Shown here: piece after piece, positions 56,812-64,000 of the stretch
Layout of the letters: every line of letters begins with the position of its first letter
Numbering within the stretch: position 1 is the stretch's first letter
NCBI RefSeq assembly: GCF_025905425.1
Contig: NZ_CP109603.1
Span: 372,001 to 436,000 of the forward strand
Length of the DNA: 64,000 nucleotides
Direction of reading: 5' to 3'
From: Pseudomonas putida
Lineage (GTDB): Bacteria > Pseudomonadota > Gammaproteobacteria > Pseudomonadales > Pseudomonadaceae
The notes under the pieces: generated by a model
What the model was told of the DNA's origin: nothing
What the model saw: the letters and a program-made list of their open reading frames with translations, nothing else
The model's database searches: none
Made by a program: the position numbers and the translations under genes

Positions 56812-56831
56812 CGGCCCGCTCGAACGGGCCG
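56812..56831. terminator. Hairpin after the OmpA pair
   Basis: CGGCCCG (56812-56818), loop CTCGAA, CGGGCCG (56825-56831): a perfect 7-bp stem 45 bp after the second OmpA stop and before the DUF1145 gene. No T-tract. Confidence 0.5.
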
Positions 56832-56866
56832 CTTCGACATAACAATAAAGGTATAGGGGCGGGGGT

Positions 56867-57142
56867 ATGAAATTCATCCTGGGCCTGGGCAAGGTCCTGA
56901 CGGTTGTCTTCTGGGGCGTGGCGCTGTTCAATTTGCTGATGCCGCAACCCTTGCCATTGAATTTACTGATCAACGCGGTAGGGATTATCCTGCTGAGCCT
57001 GCATGTGCTTGAGGTGCTGTTCTTCAACGCCAGCCTGCGGGGTCGCAGCCACCGTTGGTTCGACCGTCTGCAGATCCTGCTGACGGGTATCTTCCATGTC
57101 ATGTCCATACCCCGTGCGCAGGAGGCGCCGCGTAATGCGTAA
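56867..57142 (+). CDS. DUF1145-family inner-membrane protein
   Basis: A 91-residue protein with two hydrophobic helices (about 5-25 GLGKVLTVVFWGVALFNLLM and 32-52 LLINAVGIILLSLHVLEVLF) and a basic tail. This is the layout of the DUF1145 family, function unknown. It overlaps the next gene by 8 bp (57135-57142), so the two are probably translated together. Confidence 0.82.
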   Translation: MKFILGLGKVLTVVFWGVALFNLLMPQPLPLNLLINAVGIILLSLHVLEVLFFNASLRGRSHRWFDRLQILLTGIFHVMSIPRAQEAPRNA

Positions 57143-57893
57143 TCTGATGTTGCTGGCCGTGTTGGCCGCTCCCCTGGCCCAGGCCGAAACCCTCGAAGTG
57201 GCCTCCAACTCCATGCTGCGCCTGCCCGACAAGTCTGCCAGCGTGCACCTGGAGCATCTGCGTGTGGCCGATTCGGCGACGTTGCTGTTGCCCGCCACGC
57301 TCACCGAATTGAAAATCGATCATCTGCAACTGGGGCGTGAGGCGCGTATCGCCATTGCCCCCTCCGACCATCCACTGCGCATCGAGGCGCACAGTGCGAA
57401 GCTGGGCGAAGGCAGTGAGATCAGTGCGCCGGGTGCCCCGGGCACCTACCAGCGTGCGGCCCGTTCTGGTCGAAGCCTGGACTTGAAGCTGGATGAGATA
57501 GAGGCCGAGCAGCTCGCGATCGATGCGCGAGGCGGGGCCGGTGCGCCGGGTTATGTCGGGCTTGATGGCGCCAACGGCCAGGCCGGAGGCTGTACCTGGG
57601 GCCAGGCCAGCCGCGGCGCCAATGGCGATGACGGTGGCAACGGGCACGATGGCGCAGCGGGTGGGCGAATTCGTCTGAGCCTGCCACAGGGCTTCCCGCA
57701 GGAGCGCATCGTGGTGCGCCTGGATGGTGGGGCGCCGGGGCAGGCCGGTGCCGCAGGCAAGGCAGGCAAGGGCGGGGCGAGCAAGGGTTGCCTGGTCTAT
57801 CGCACCGATGCCGGCGCCAGCGGCCGGCCGGGGCAAGCGGGCCAGCCAGGCCTGGCCGGTGCTTCGGGTGAGTTGATCTTGCAGCGTCTTTGA
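57135..57893 (+). CDS. Secreted collagen-like Gly-rich protein
   Basis: A 252-residue product with signal peptide MRNLMLLAVLAAPLAQAETL (cleavage after AQA). Residues about 25-125 form a beta-rich region (SASVHLEHLRVADSATLLLP). Residues about 130-245 carry Gly-X-Y-like runs (GAPGYVGLDGANGQAGG, GGAPGQAGAAGKAGKGGAS, GASGRPGQAGQPGLAGASG) similar to bacterial collagen-like domains, with two Cys (GGCTWG and KGCLVY) that could pair. It is probably periplasmic or surface-exposed; its role is unknown. It overlaps the DUF1145 gene. Confidence 0.8.
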   Translation: MRNLMLLAVLAAPLAQAETLEVASNSMLRLPDKSASVHLEHLRVADSATLLLPATLTELKIDHLQLGREARIAIAPSDHPLRIEAHSAKLGEGSEISAPGAPGTYQRAARSGRSLDLKLDEIEAEQLAIDARGGAGAPGYVGLDGANGQAGGCTWGQASRGANGDDGGNGHDGAAGGRIRLSLPQGFPQERIVVRLDGGAPGQAGAAGKAGKGGASKGCLVYRTDAGASGRPGQAGQPGLAGASGELILQRL

Positions 57894-57907
57894 CGTGAAG
57901 GGGCGGT

Positions 57908-57923
57908 GCGGCCCTCGGGCCGC
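57908..57923. terminator. Convergent hairpin
   Basis: GCGGCCC-TC-GGGCCGC, a perfect 7-bp stem in the 35-bp gap between the collagen-like gene and the opposing CopD-like gene. It lacks a T-run. Confidence 0.5.
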
Positions 57924-57928
57924 GTCGC

Positions 57929-58393
57929 TTACAGCATCACGCGCGAACTGGCCACCGCCACCACCGCGATCCCCAGCAACAGGTTGATCCCGACCATCCG
58001 TCGAATCCGTCCCAGTACCGCAGCCCCTGCCGGCCAGTCCTCGGCTTGCACGGCCGTTTTCAGCTCTGGCAACAGCAACGCCTGAATGCGCATGAACAGG
58101 GCGAACATGGCGATGCCGCCACCGATCATCACCTGCACGTACTTCGGCGCCGTCTCCAGGCCGCTGAAGCGCATGTGCAACATGCCGATACCACTTATCG
58201 CCAGGATCGCGACAGCCAGCCAGACCCATCCGAAGAAGCGTCGGAAAACTTCCACCCACAACCGCAGGCGAGCAGGCCCGTCGAGGGCTGCAACCGTTGC
58301 CGGGCGCAGCACCAGCCAGGCGAAGAACATGCCGCCGACCCAGACCAGCGCGGCCAGGACATGCAGTGTGTAGGGCAGGGCAAAGGCAAGCAT
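57929..58393 (-). CDS. CopD-family membrane protein
   Basis: A 154-residue inner-membrane protein with four hydrophobic helices and His in HVLAALVWVGGMFFAW and MLHMRF. It fits the CopD/YebZ-type family associated with copper handling; no copper genes are adjacent. ATG 58393 has GGAG six bases upstream. The ATG at 58405 is also open (four extra residues) but has no ribosome site of its own. It converges on the collagen-like gene. Confidence 0.78.
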   Translation of the reverse strand: MLAFALPYTLHVLAALVWVGGMFFAWLVLRPATVAALDGPARLRLWVEVFRRFFGWVWLAVAILAISGIGMLHMRFSGLETAPKYVQVMIGGGIAMFALFMRIQALLLPELKTAVQAEDWPAGAAVLGRIRRMVGINLLLGIAVVAVASSRVML

Positions 58394-58491
58394 CCGGATC
58401 TCCATGCGGCATAAAGGGCAATAGCGGGGTATGATAGCCGTCCAATGCGAAACACTGAAAATATATCCAGCCCTTCGGGCGCCTGCAGACC

Positions 58492-60636
58492 ATGATCAGC
58501 AACGAACTCAAAGCCACCATCCAGGGCGCCTACTCGCGTTTTCTCGAAGCCAAGAGCCTCAAGCCGCGTTACGGCCAGCGCCTGATGATTGCCGAAGTGG
58601 CCAAGGTGCTCGGCGACATCGCCTGCGACGATGAAGGCCGCCGTGCCGGCGAGCCTGCCGTGGTCGCCGTGGAGGCGGGCACCGGTACCGGCAAGACGGT
58701 CGCCTATGCGCTGGCCGCGATCCCGGCCGCCAAGGCCGCCGGCAAGCGCTTGGTGATCGCCACCGCCACCGTCGCCTTGCAGGAGCAGATCGTCTTCAAG
58801 GACCTGCCCGACCTGATGCGCAACAGTGGGCTGAACTTCAGCTTCGCCCTCGCCAAGGGGCGTGGCCGCTACCTGTGCCTGTCCAAGCTCGACGTACTGC
58901 TGCAAGAAGGTCACGCGCAGTCGGCCACTGCTCAGTTGTTCGAGGAAGAAGGCTTCCACATCGAGGTCGACGAGCGCAGCCAGAAGCTGTTCAACAGCAT
59001 GATCGAAAAGCTGGCCGGCAACCGCTGGGACGGTGACCGTGACAGCTGGTCCGAAGCCCTGGAAGACCAGGACTGGGCACGCCTGACCACCGATCATAGC
59101 CAGTGCACCGGCCGCCACTGCCCGAACTTCCAGCAGTGCGTGTTCTACAAGGCTCGCGAAGGCATGGGCAAGGTCGACGTGATCGTCACTAACCATGACA
59201 TGGTCCTGGCTGACCTGGCCCTGGGCGGCGGCGCGGTGCTGCCCGACCCCCGCGACACCATGTATGTGTTCGACGAAGGCCACCACCTGCCAGACAAGGC
59301 CATTGGCCATTTCGCCCATTATTCGCGTCTTCGCTCCACCGCCGACTGGCTGGAGCAGACCGCCAAGAACCTCACCAAGCTGCTGGCCCAACACCCGCTG
59401 CCGGGTGACCTGGGCAAGTTCATCGAACAGGTGCCAGAGCTGGCACGGGAGATCCGTACCCAGCAGCAGTTCATGTTCACCCTGTGCGAGCAGGTCGCAG
59501 ACTTCCGCCCCAGTGAAGACACCGAGGGCCGCGAACGCCCCCGCTATCGCTTCGAAGGGGGCGTGATACCGGAGCAGATCCGCGAGGTGGGCATCGAGCT
59601 GAAAAAGGGCTTCGCCCGCCTCAACGATCTGTTCACCCGCCTGGCCGACCTGCTGAAGGAAGGCATGGACGGTGAAGTCAATATCGGCATCGCCAGCCAT
59701 CAGGCCGAAGAATGGTACCCACTGTTTGGCAGCCTGGTGACCCGCGCCCAGGGTAACTGGGAACTGTGGACGGCCTTCACCGCCGAAGACCCCGAGGACA
59801 GCCCGCCCATGGCGCGTTGGCTGACCCTGGCCGAGAGTGGTGCGCTGTTCGACATCGAAGTCAACGCCAGCCCCATACTGGCTGCCGAAATGCTTCGTCG
59901 CAGCCTGTGGAGCGTCGCCCACGGCGCGCTGGTGACCTCGGCCACGCTCACCGCCCTGGGCAAGTTCGACCGCTACCGCATGCGTTCGGGGCTGCCGCGC
60001 GATGCCGTGACCTGTGTGGTACCCAGCCCGTTCGTGCATGGCGACGCTGGCTTGCTGCGGGTGCCCGACCTGGGCGCCGATCCGCGTGATGCGACGGCGC
60101 ACACTGCGGCGATCATTCGTGAACTGCCGAACATGCTCGATGATGCCCGTGGCGCGCTGGTGCTGTTCTCGTCACGCAAGCAGATGCAGGATGTGTTCGA
60201 CGGCCTGGACCGCGACTGGCGCAAGCTGGTGCTGATCCAGGGCAACCTGTCCAAGCAGGAAACCCTCAACAAGCACAAGGCGCGGGTCGATGACGGCCAG
60301 CACAGCGTACTGTTCGGCCTGGCCAGCTTTGCTGAGGGGGTCGACCTGCCTGGCGCCTATTGCGAGCACGTGGTCATCGCCAAAATCCCCTTCGCCGTGC
60401 CCGACGACCCGGTCGAAGCGGCCCTGGCGGAATGGATCGAGGCCCGAGGGGGCAATCCGTTCATGGAAATTGCCGTGCCCGACGCCTCTCTGCGCCTCAT
60501 CCAGGCCTGCGGCCGGCTGCTGCGTACCGAGCAGGACCGCGGCGTCATTACCTTGCTTGATCGACGTCTGGTCACCCAGCGCTACGGCAAGGCTATTCTC
60601 AATGCGCTGCCGCCCTTCCGGCGGGAGATTTCCTGA
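58492..60636 (+). CDS. dinG: ATP-dependent DNA helicase DinG
   Basis: A 714-residue XPD-like 5'-3' helicase that unwinds R-loops, D-loops and forked DNA. Walker A AVEAGTGTGKTV is near residues 59-70, and the Fe-S cluster is bound by Cys129, Cys205, Cys210 and Cys216 (CTGRHCPNFQQC). The DEGH box is VFDEGHHL, and helicase motif VI is QACGRLLRTEQDRGV. Length matches the family. It is monocistronic and divergent from the CopD-like gene, with 98 bp between. Confidence 0.95.
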   Translation: MISNELKATIQGAYSRFLEAKSLKPRYGQRLMIAEVAKVLGDIACDDEGRRAGEPAVVAVEAGTGTGKTVAYALAAIPAAKAAGKRLVIATATVALQEQIVFKDLPDLMRNSGLNFSFALAKGRGRYLCLSKLDVLLQEGHAQSATAQLFEEEGFHIEVDERSQKLFNSMIEKLAGNRWDGDRDSWSEALEDQDWARLTTDHSQCTGRHCPNFQQCVFYKAREGMGKVDVIVTNHDMVLADLALGGGAVLPDPRDTMYVFDEGHHLPDKAIGHFAHYSRLRSTADWLEQTAKNLTKLLAQHPLPGDLGKFIEQVPELAREIRTQQQFMFTLCEQVADFRPSEDTEGRERPRYRFEGGVIPEQIREVGIELKKGFARLNDLFTRLADLLKEGMDGEVNIGIASHQAEEWYPLFGSLVTRAQGNWELWTAFTAEDPEDSPPMARWLTLAESGALFDIEVNASPILAAEMLRRSLWSVAHGALVTSATLTALGKFDRYRMRSGLPRDAVTCVVPSPFVHGDAGLLRVPDLGADPRDATAHTAAIIRELPNMLDDARGALVLFSSRKQMQDVFDGLDRDWRKLVLIQGNLSKQETLNKHKARVDDGQHSVLFGLASFAEGVDLPGAYCEHVVIAKIPFAVPDDPVEAALAEWIEARGGNPFMEIAVPDASLRLIQACGRLLRTEQDRGVITLLDRRLVTQRYGKAILNALPPFRREIS

Positions 60637-60717
60637 CAGCCGGAGCACACTGCACCGGCTTGTTGTCCATCACTCAGTCTTGGGCTCATGAGGGCCCTGA
60701 AGGAGAGCCCCAGCCTT

Positions 60718-62955
60718 ATGGTCCGCCGTACCCTGCCCGTCGTATTCGCCCTGTTGTTCAGCTCGCCATTGCTGGCCGGGCAGCAGACGCTGTTCAGCTT
60801 CGTGCGCCCGGCCTCGGTGGTCAATGTGGTGACCGAGGATGCCGGCATGCCGCAGTACAACGCAGAGCAGACGGCCGGGGGTGAGGTATTGCGGCGCGTG
60901 GTGTTCAACCCGGCCGAGCGGCCGACGCTGCGCTTGAGCCCGCAGAGCGGTGTCTGGGACTGGTCTGCCGGGCAGTTTCTGACCTTGCGCCTGCAAAGCG
61001 CCATGGACTGGGCGCTGACCGTGGACGTTACCGTGGTGGGCAGTGATGGCCGCACGCTGACCAGCCGCATCGACCTGCCCGCAGGGCCTGCCCAGACCGT
61101 GATGGTGCCGCTCACCGCCAGCTCACCGTTAAGCCAGGGCATGCGCGCCGGCCCGCCGATGCCGTGGACGTACGCTGGCCAGCGCCTGCTGCTGACCAGC
61201 AGCGCGGGCGCGGTTGACCTCAAGCAAGTGGCGTCTGTCAGCCTGAGCATTCCCAACCCCAAGGTGGCGCAGAACCTGCTGATCGAGAAGGTGGGTATTC
61301 AGGATGACGATCAGGCCTACAAGGCTGCCTACCATGAACTGATCGACGCGTATGGCCAGTCCACCCGCGGCCAATGGCCAGAAAAAATCGTCAGTGACGA
61401 GCAGCTCAAGGCTGCTGATGGCCGTGAGCAGCAGCAACTCAAGGGCTGGTTGGCCGAGCATGGCAAGCAGCAGCTGGACAGTTATGGCGGGCTGTTGGGC
61501 GGGCCGGCGTTCGAGGCCAAGGGGTTTTTCCGTACCGAGAAGCAGGGTGGCCGCTGGTACCTGGTAACGCCGGAGGGGCACCCGTTCTACTCGCTGGGTG
61601 TCAACGCCGTGGCCGCTGATGGCGGGCGCACTTATGTCGAAGGCCGTGATGGCATGTTCAAGGCGCTGCCAACCGAGAGCGATCCGCTGGCGGCGTTCTA
61701 TGGCAAGGGTAACAACGACGACGGCAACGCCTCGTCACAAGGGCGTAACTTCAAGCAGGGGCGCTGGTTCGACTTCTATGCCGCCAACATCCAGCGTACC
61801 TATGGCAAGCCATGCCCACCCAGTGTCGAGGGGCAGCCTGCGGCCAACTGCCCGCCGCTGGTGCTGGACGCCTCGCGTTGGCAGGCGCACACGCTCGATC
61901 GCCTGCAAGCCTGGGGCTTCAACACCCTGGGTAACTGGAGCGATCCGGCCTTGGGCCAGGCCAAGCGCATGCCCTATACCCTGCCACTGTCGATTGTCGG
62001 TGACTACGCCAGCATCAGCACAGGCATGGACTGGTGGGGCAGCATGCCCGATCCCTTCGACCCACGGTTCGCCATGGCCACCGAGCGCGCCGTCGCCATT
62101 GCTGCCCGGGACCACCGTGATGATCCCTGGTTGATCGGCTACTTCGCTGACAACGAGCTGGCGTGGGCCGCGCCGGGCAATGACCCCAAGGCTCGCTACG
62201 GGCTGGCTTATGGCACCTTGCGCCTGACCACCGACGTGCCCGCCAAGCGCGCCTTCCTCAAGCAACTACGGGACAAGTACCGCAATCAGGAGGGGCTGTC
62301 CAAGGCCTGGGGGATCGAATTGTCCGCCTGGGAACTGATGGAAGACCCTGGTTTCGAGGCGCCCGTGCCCAACCCCGAGCACCCGGAAATTGAGCGGGAT
62401 TACCAGCACTTCCAGCAGGTGTTCGCCGAGACCTACTTCAAGACCATCGCCGACTCGTTGAAGTGGCATGCGCCCAATCACCTGCTGCTCGGCGGTCGCT
62501 ATGCCGTGAGCACGCCAGAGGCGGTCAAGGCCTGCGCCGAGTTCTGCGATGTGCTGAGCTTCAACTTCTATACCCTCAAGCCCGAGGACGGTTACGACTT
62601 CGCTCGCCTGGCCGAACTGGACAAGCCGGTGCTGGTTTCCGAGTTCCAGTTTGGCTCCCGCGATCGTGGGCCATTCTGGCCGGGGCCATTGGAAGTCGCA
62701 CGTGAAGAAGACCGTGGGCCGGCCTATGGCAACTTCCTCAAGGCCGCGTTGGCGCAGCCGATGATTGTCGGTGCGCATTGGTTCCAGTACCTGGACCAAC
62801 CAGCCAGTGGGCGGTTGCTCGATGGCGAGAATGGGCACCTGGGCCTGGTGGCGATTACCGATGTGCCGTATTCGGGGTTCGTCGAGGCCGTGCGTAAAAG
62901 CAACCAGCAGGCCATTGGTCAGTTGCGCGCTGAGTTGGCCAAGCCGCTCCCCTGA
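60718..62955 (+). CDS. Exported GH50-like (putative beta-agarase) glycosidase
   Basis: A 745-residue exported enzyme (MVRRTLPVVFALLFSSPLLA signal peptide). After an N-terminal beta domain (about 20-190), a TIM-barrel-like part carries GYFADNELAW (putative acid/base Glu480) and VLVSEFQFGSRDRG (putative nucleophile Glu642), as in GH50 beta-agarases and related GH-A clan enzymes. No agar metabolism genes are nearby, so the real substrate may be a native or plant polysaccharide. ATG 60718 is chosen because it places the signal peptide first; an upstream ATG at 60688 lacks an obvious ribosome site. Confidence 0.8.
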   Translation: MVRRTLPVVFALLFSSPLLAGQQTLFSFVRPASVVNVVTEDAGMPQYNAEQTAGGEVLRRVVFNPAERPTLRLSPQSGVWDWSAGQFLTLRLQSAMDWALTVDVTVVGSDGRTLTSRIDLPAGPAQTVMVPLTASSPLSQGMRAGPPMPWTYAGQRLLLTSSAGAVDLKQVASVSLSIPNPKVAQNLLIEKVGIQDDDQAYKAAYHELIDAYGQSTRGQWPEKIVSDEQLKAADGREQQQLKGWLAEHGKQQLDSYGGLLGGPAFEAKGFFRTEKQGGRWYLVTPEGHPFYSLGVNAVAADGGRTYVEGRDGMFKALPTESDPLAAFYGKGNNDDGNASSQGRNFKQGRWFDFYAANIQRTYGKPCPPSVEGQPAANCPPLVLDASRWQAHTLDRLQAWGFNTLGNWSDPALGQAKRMPYTLPLSIVGDYASISTGMDWWGSMPDPFDPRFAMATERAVAIAARDHRDDPWLIGYFADNELAWAAPGNDPKARYGLAYGTLRLTTDVPAKRAFLKQLRDKYRNQEGLSKAWGIELSAWELMEDPGFEAPVPNPEHPEIERDYQHFQQVFAETYFKTIADSLKWHAPNHLLLGGRYAVSTPEAVKACAEFCDVLSFNFYTLKPEDGYDFARLAELDKPVLVSEFQFGSRDRGPFWPGPLEVAREEDRGPAYGNFLKAALAQPMIVGAHWFQYLDQPASGRLLDGENGHLGLVAITDVPYSGFVEAVRKSNQQAIGQLRAELAKPLP

Positions 62956-62961
62956 GCCATT

Positions 62962-62984
62962 GGGGCCGTCAACCGGCCCCTTTT
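62962..62984 (+). terminator. Intrinsic terminator after the GH50-like gene
   Basis: GGGGCCG (62962-62968), loop TCAAC, CGGCCCC (62974-62980), then TTTT. It lies just after the stop at 62955 and ahead of the next gene. Confidence 0.85.
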
Positions 62985-63075
62985 ATGGCGACCACCGAGC
63001 CTAAGCCAGTTTGCAAAACCGCCAACTACTGAAACAATGCACGCCATTTTCAGAAGGTCGTACGGAGAACAGTGG

Positions 63076-64000
63076 GTGCAGATCCAGGGTCACTATGAGC
63101 TGAAGTTCGAGGCGGTGCGCGAAGCCTTCGCCGAGTTGTTCGATGATCCCCAGGAGCGCGGCGCGGCGCTGTGCATTCAGGTGGGCGGCGAGACCGTGAT
63201 CGACCTGTGGGCGGGCAGCGCCGACAAGGACGGGCAGCAGGCCTGGCACAGCGACACCATCGCCAACCTGTTCTCCTGCACCAAGACCTTCACGGCTGTC
63301 ACCGCCTTGCAACTGGTGGGCGAGGGCAAGCTTGCCCTGGATGCGCCGGTGGCCCGTTACTGGCCCGAGTTCGCCCAGGCTGGCAAGCAGTCCGTCACCC
63401 TGCGCCAGCTGCTCAGCCATCGCGCTGGCCTGCCAGCTATCCGTGAGCTGCTGCCGGCCGAGGCGCTGTATGACTGGCAGGCCATGGTCGATGCCCTGGC
63501 CGCCGAAACCCCATGGTGGACGCCGGGCACCGAGCACGGTTACGCCGCCATCACTTATGGCTGGCTGATCGGTGAGCTTATCCGCCGCGCCGATGGCCGT
63601 GGCCCAGGTGATTCGATCGTGGCCCGTACGGCCCGTCCGTTGGGGCTGGACTTCCATGTCGGCCTGGCAGATGAAGAATTTTATCGCGTGGCGCATATCG
63701 CGCGCGGCAAGGGCAACCCTGGAGATGACGCGGCCAAGCGTTTGCTGCAGGTGACCTTGCGCGAGCCCGAGGCACTGTCGACCCGTGCCTTCACCAACCC
63801 GCCAGCGATTCTTACCAGTACCAACAAGCCCGAGTGGCGGCGCATGCAGCAGCCGGCGGCAAATGGTCACGGCAATGCCCGCAGCCTGGCCGGCTTCTAT
63901 GCTGGGCTGCTCGATGGCAGCCTGCTCGAATCCGAGCTGCTCGACGAACTGACGCGCGAGCACAGCATCGGCCAGGACCGCACCTTGCTGACCCAGACCC
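63076..64000 (+). CDS. Serine beta-lactamase-fold esterase (EstB/DD-peptidase type), C-terminus outside the window
   Basis: A GTG start at 63076 with GGAG about 8 bases upstream gives an open frame of about 308 codons with no stop before the right edge. The catalytic Ser-x-x-Lys is SCTK (Ser67, Lys70) in NLFSCTKTF. Tyr of HGYAAITYGW is the likely general base, and GHGNARSLAGF resembles the third motif. It belongs to the class C beta-lactamase/EstB group; no signal peptide is visible, so it is probably a cytoplasmic esterase. The rest is truncated by the window. Confidence 0.82.
   Translation, partial: MQIQGHYELKFEAVREAFAELFDDPQERGAALCIQVGGETVIDLWAGSADKDGQQAWHSDTIANLFSCTKTFTAVTALQLVGEGKLALDAPVARYWPEFAQAGKQSVTLRQLLSHRAGLPAIRELLPAEALYDWQAMVDALAAETPWWTPGTEHGYAAITYGWLIGELIRRADGRGPGDSIVARTARPLGLDFHVGLADEEFYRVAHIARGKGNPGDDAAKRLLQVTLREPEALSTRAFTNPPAILTSTNKPEWRRMQQPAANGHGNARSLAGFYAGLLDGSLLESELLDELTREHSIGQDRTLLTQT

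Noticed and set aside
58195-60102. 635-codon minus-strand frame opposite dinG
   Set aside because: Overlaps an intact DinG with Walker A and Fe-S Cys residues; the antisense product has no recognisable domain.

Overview
The window is GC-rich chromosomal DNA of a fluorescent pseudomonad, most likely the Pseudomonas putida group. The gene order (aau/aat, glpFKRD, argF, grxD-bfr-bfd-peroxiredoxin, rnt-pyrC-motY-argG, nth-rnf, metG-apbC, dcd, ligase-associated repair genes) matches what I remember of that group. Short inverted repeats with the P. putida REP core lie between genes. Most of the window is conserved core genome. I saw no IS element, prophage, CRISPR array, tRNA or rRNA.

Layout. (a) 1-3731 (-): a giant toxin-like protein that runs off the left edge, then a secreted alpha/beta hydrolase. 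(b) 4985-11494 (-): the acidic amino-acid system, with regulator and sensor AauR/AauS and transporter AatJQMP. A sigma-54 promoter and two AauR-type palindromes lie upstream of aatJ. (c) 11825-16228 (+): a 1467-residue LRR protein with a NEL-type E3 ubiquitin ligase domain. (d) 16289-21385 (-): glycerol uptake and catabolism, glpF-glpK-glpR-glpD, with tandem GlpR operators before glpD. (e) 21689-26696: ybaK, an orphan ABC ATPase coupled to argF, and a molybdopterin oxidoreductase. (f) 26788-28887: an iron/redox cluster (grxD, bfr, bfd, peroxiredoxin). (g) 28974-33137: rnt, pyrC, motY, argG.

(h) 33207-38279: a small membrane protein, a NarL-type regulator, nth and an Rnf cluster reduced to A-D-G-E with no room for rnfB or rnfC. 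(i) 38367-43267: metG, apbC, a cold-shock gene, dcd and a 75-residue Pro/Glu-rich protein. (j) 43278-50335 (-): the four ligase-associated DNA repair genes (exonuclease, ligase, DEXH helicase, phosphoesterase) with an AstE-like deacylase gene inserted in the middle. (k) 50480-52921: a penicillin-acylase-family lipoprotein, followed by a repeat-bearing gap with a GATC-dense tandem repeat. (l) 53449-55112 (-): a compact four-gene operon with two SEC-C-type zinc-site proteins. (m) 55273-57893 (+): two tandem OmpA-like lipoproteins, a DUF1145 membrane protein and a collagen-like secreted protein. (n) 57929-64000: a CopD-like membrane protein, DinG helicase, a GH50-like exported glycosidase and a truncated serine beta-lactamase-fold esterase.

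The points most worth a second look are the two giant toxin/effector-like proteins flanking the aau/aat cluster, the Rnf cluster lacking both redox-input subunits, the deacylase inside the DNA-repair cluster, and the two-SEC-C-protein operon. Functional calls come from reading motifs by eye. No database search was run, so family names and comparisons with other genomes are from memory.
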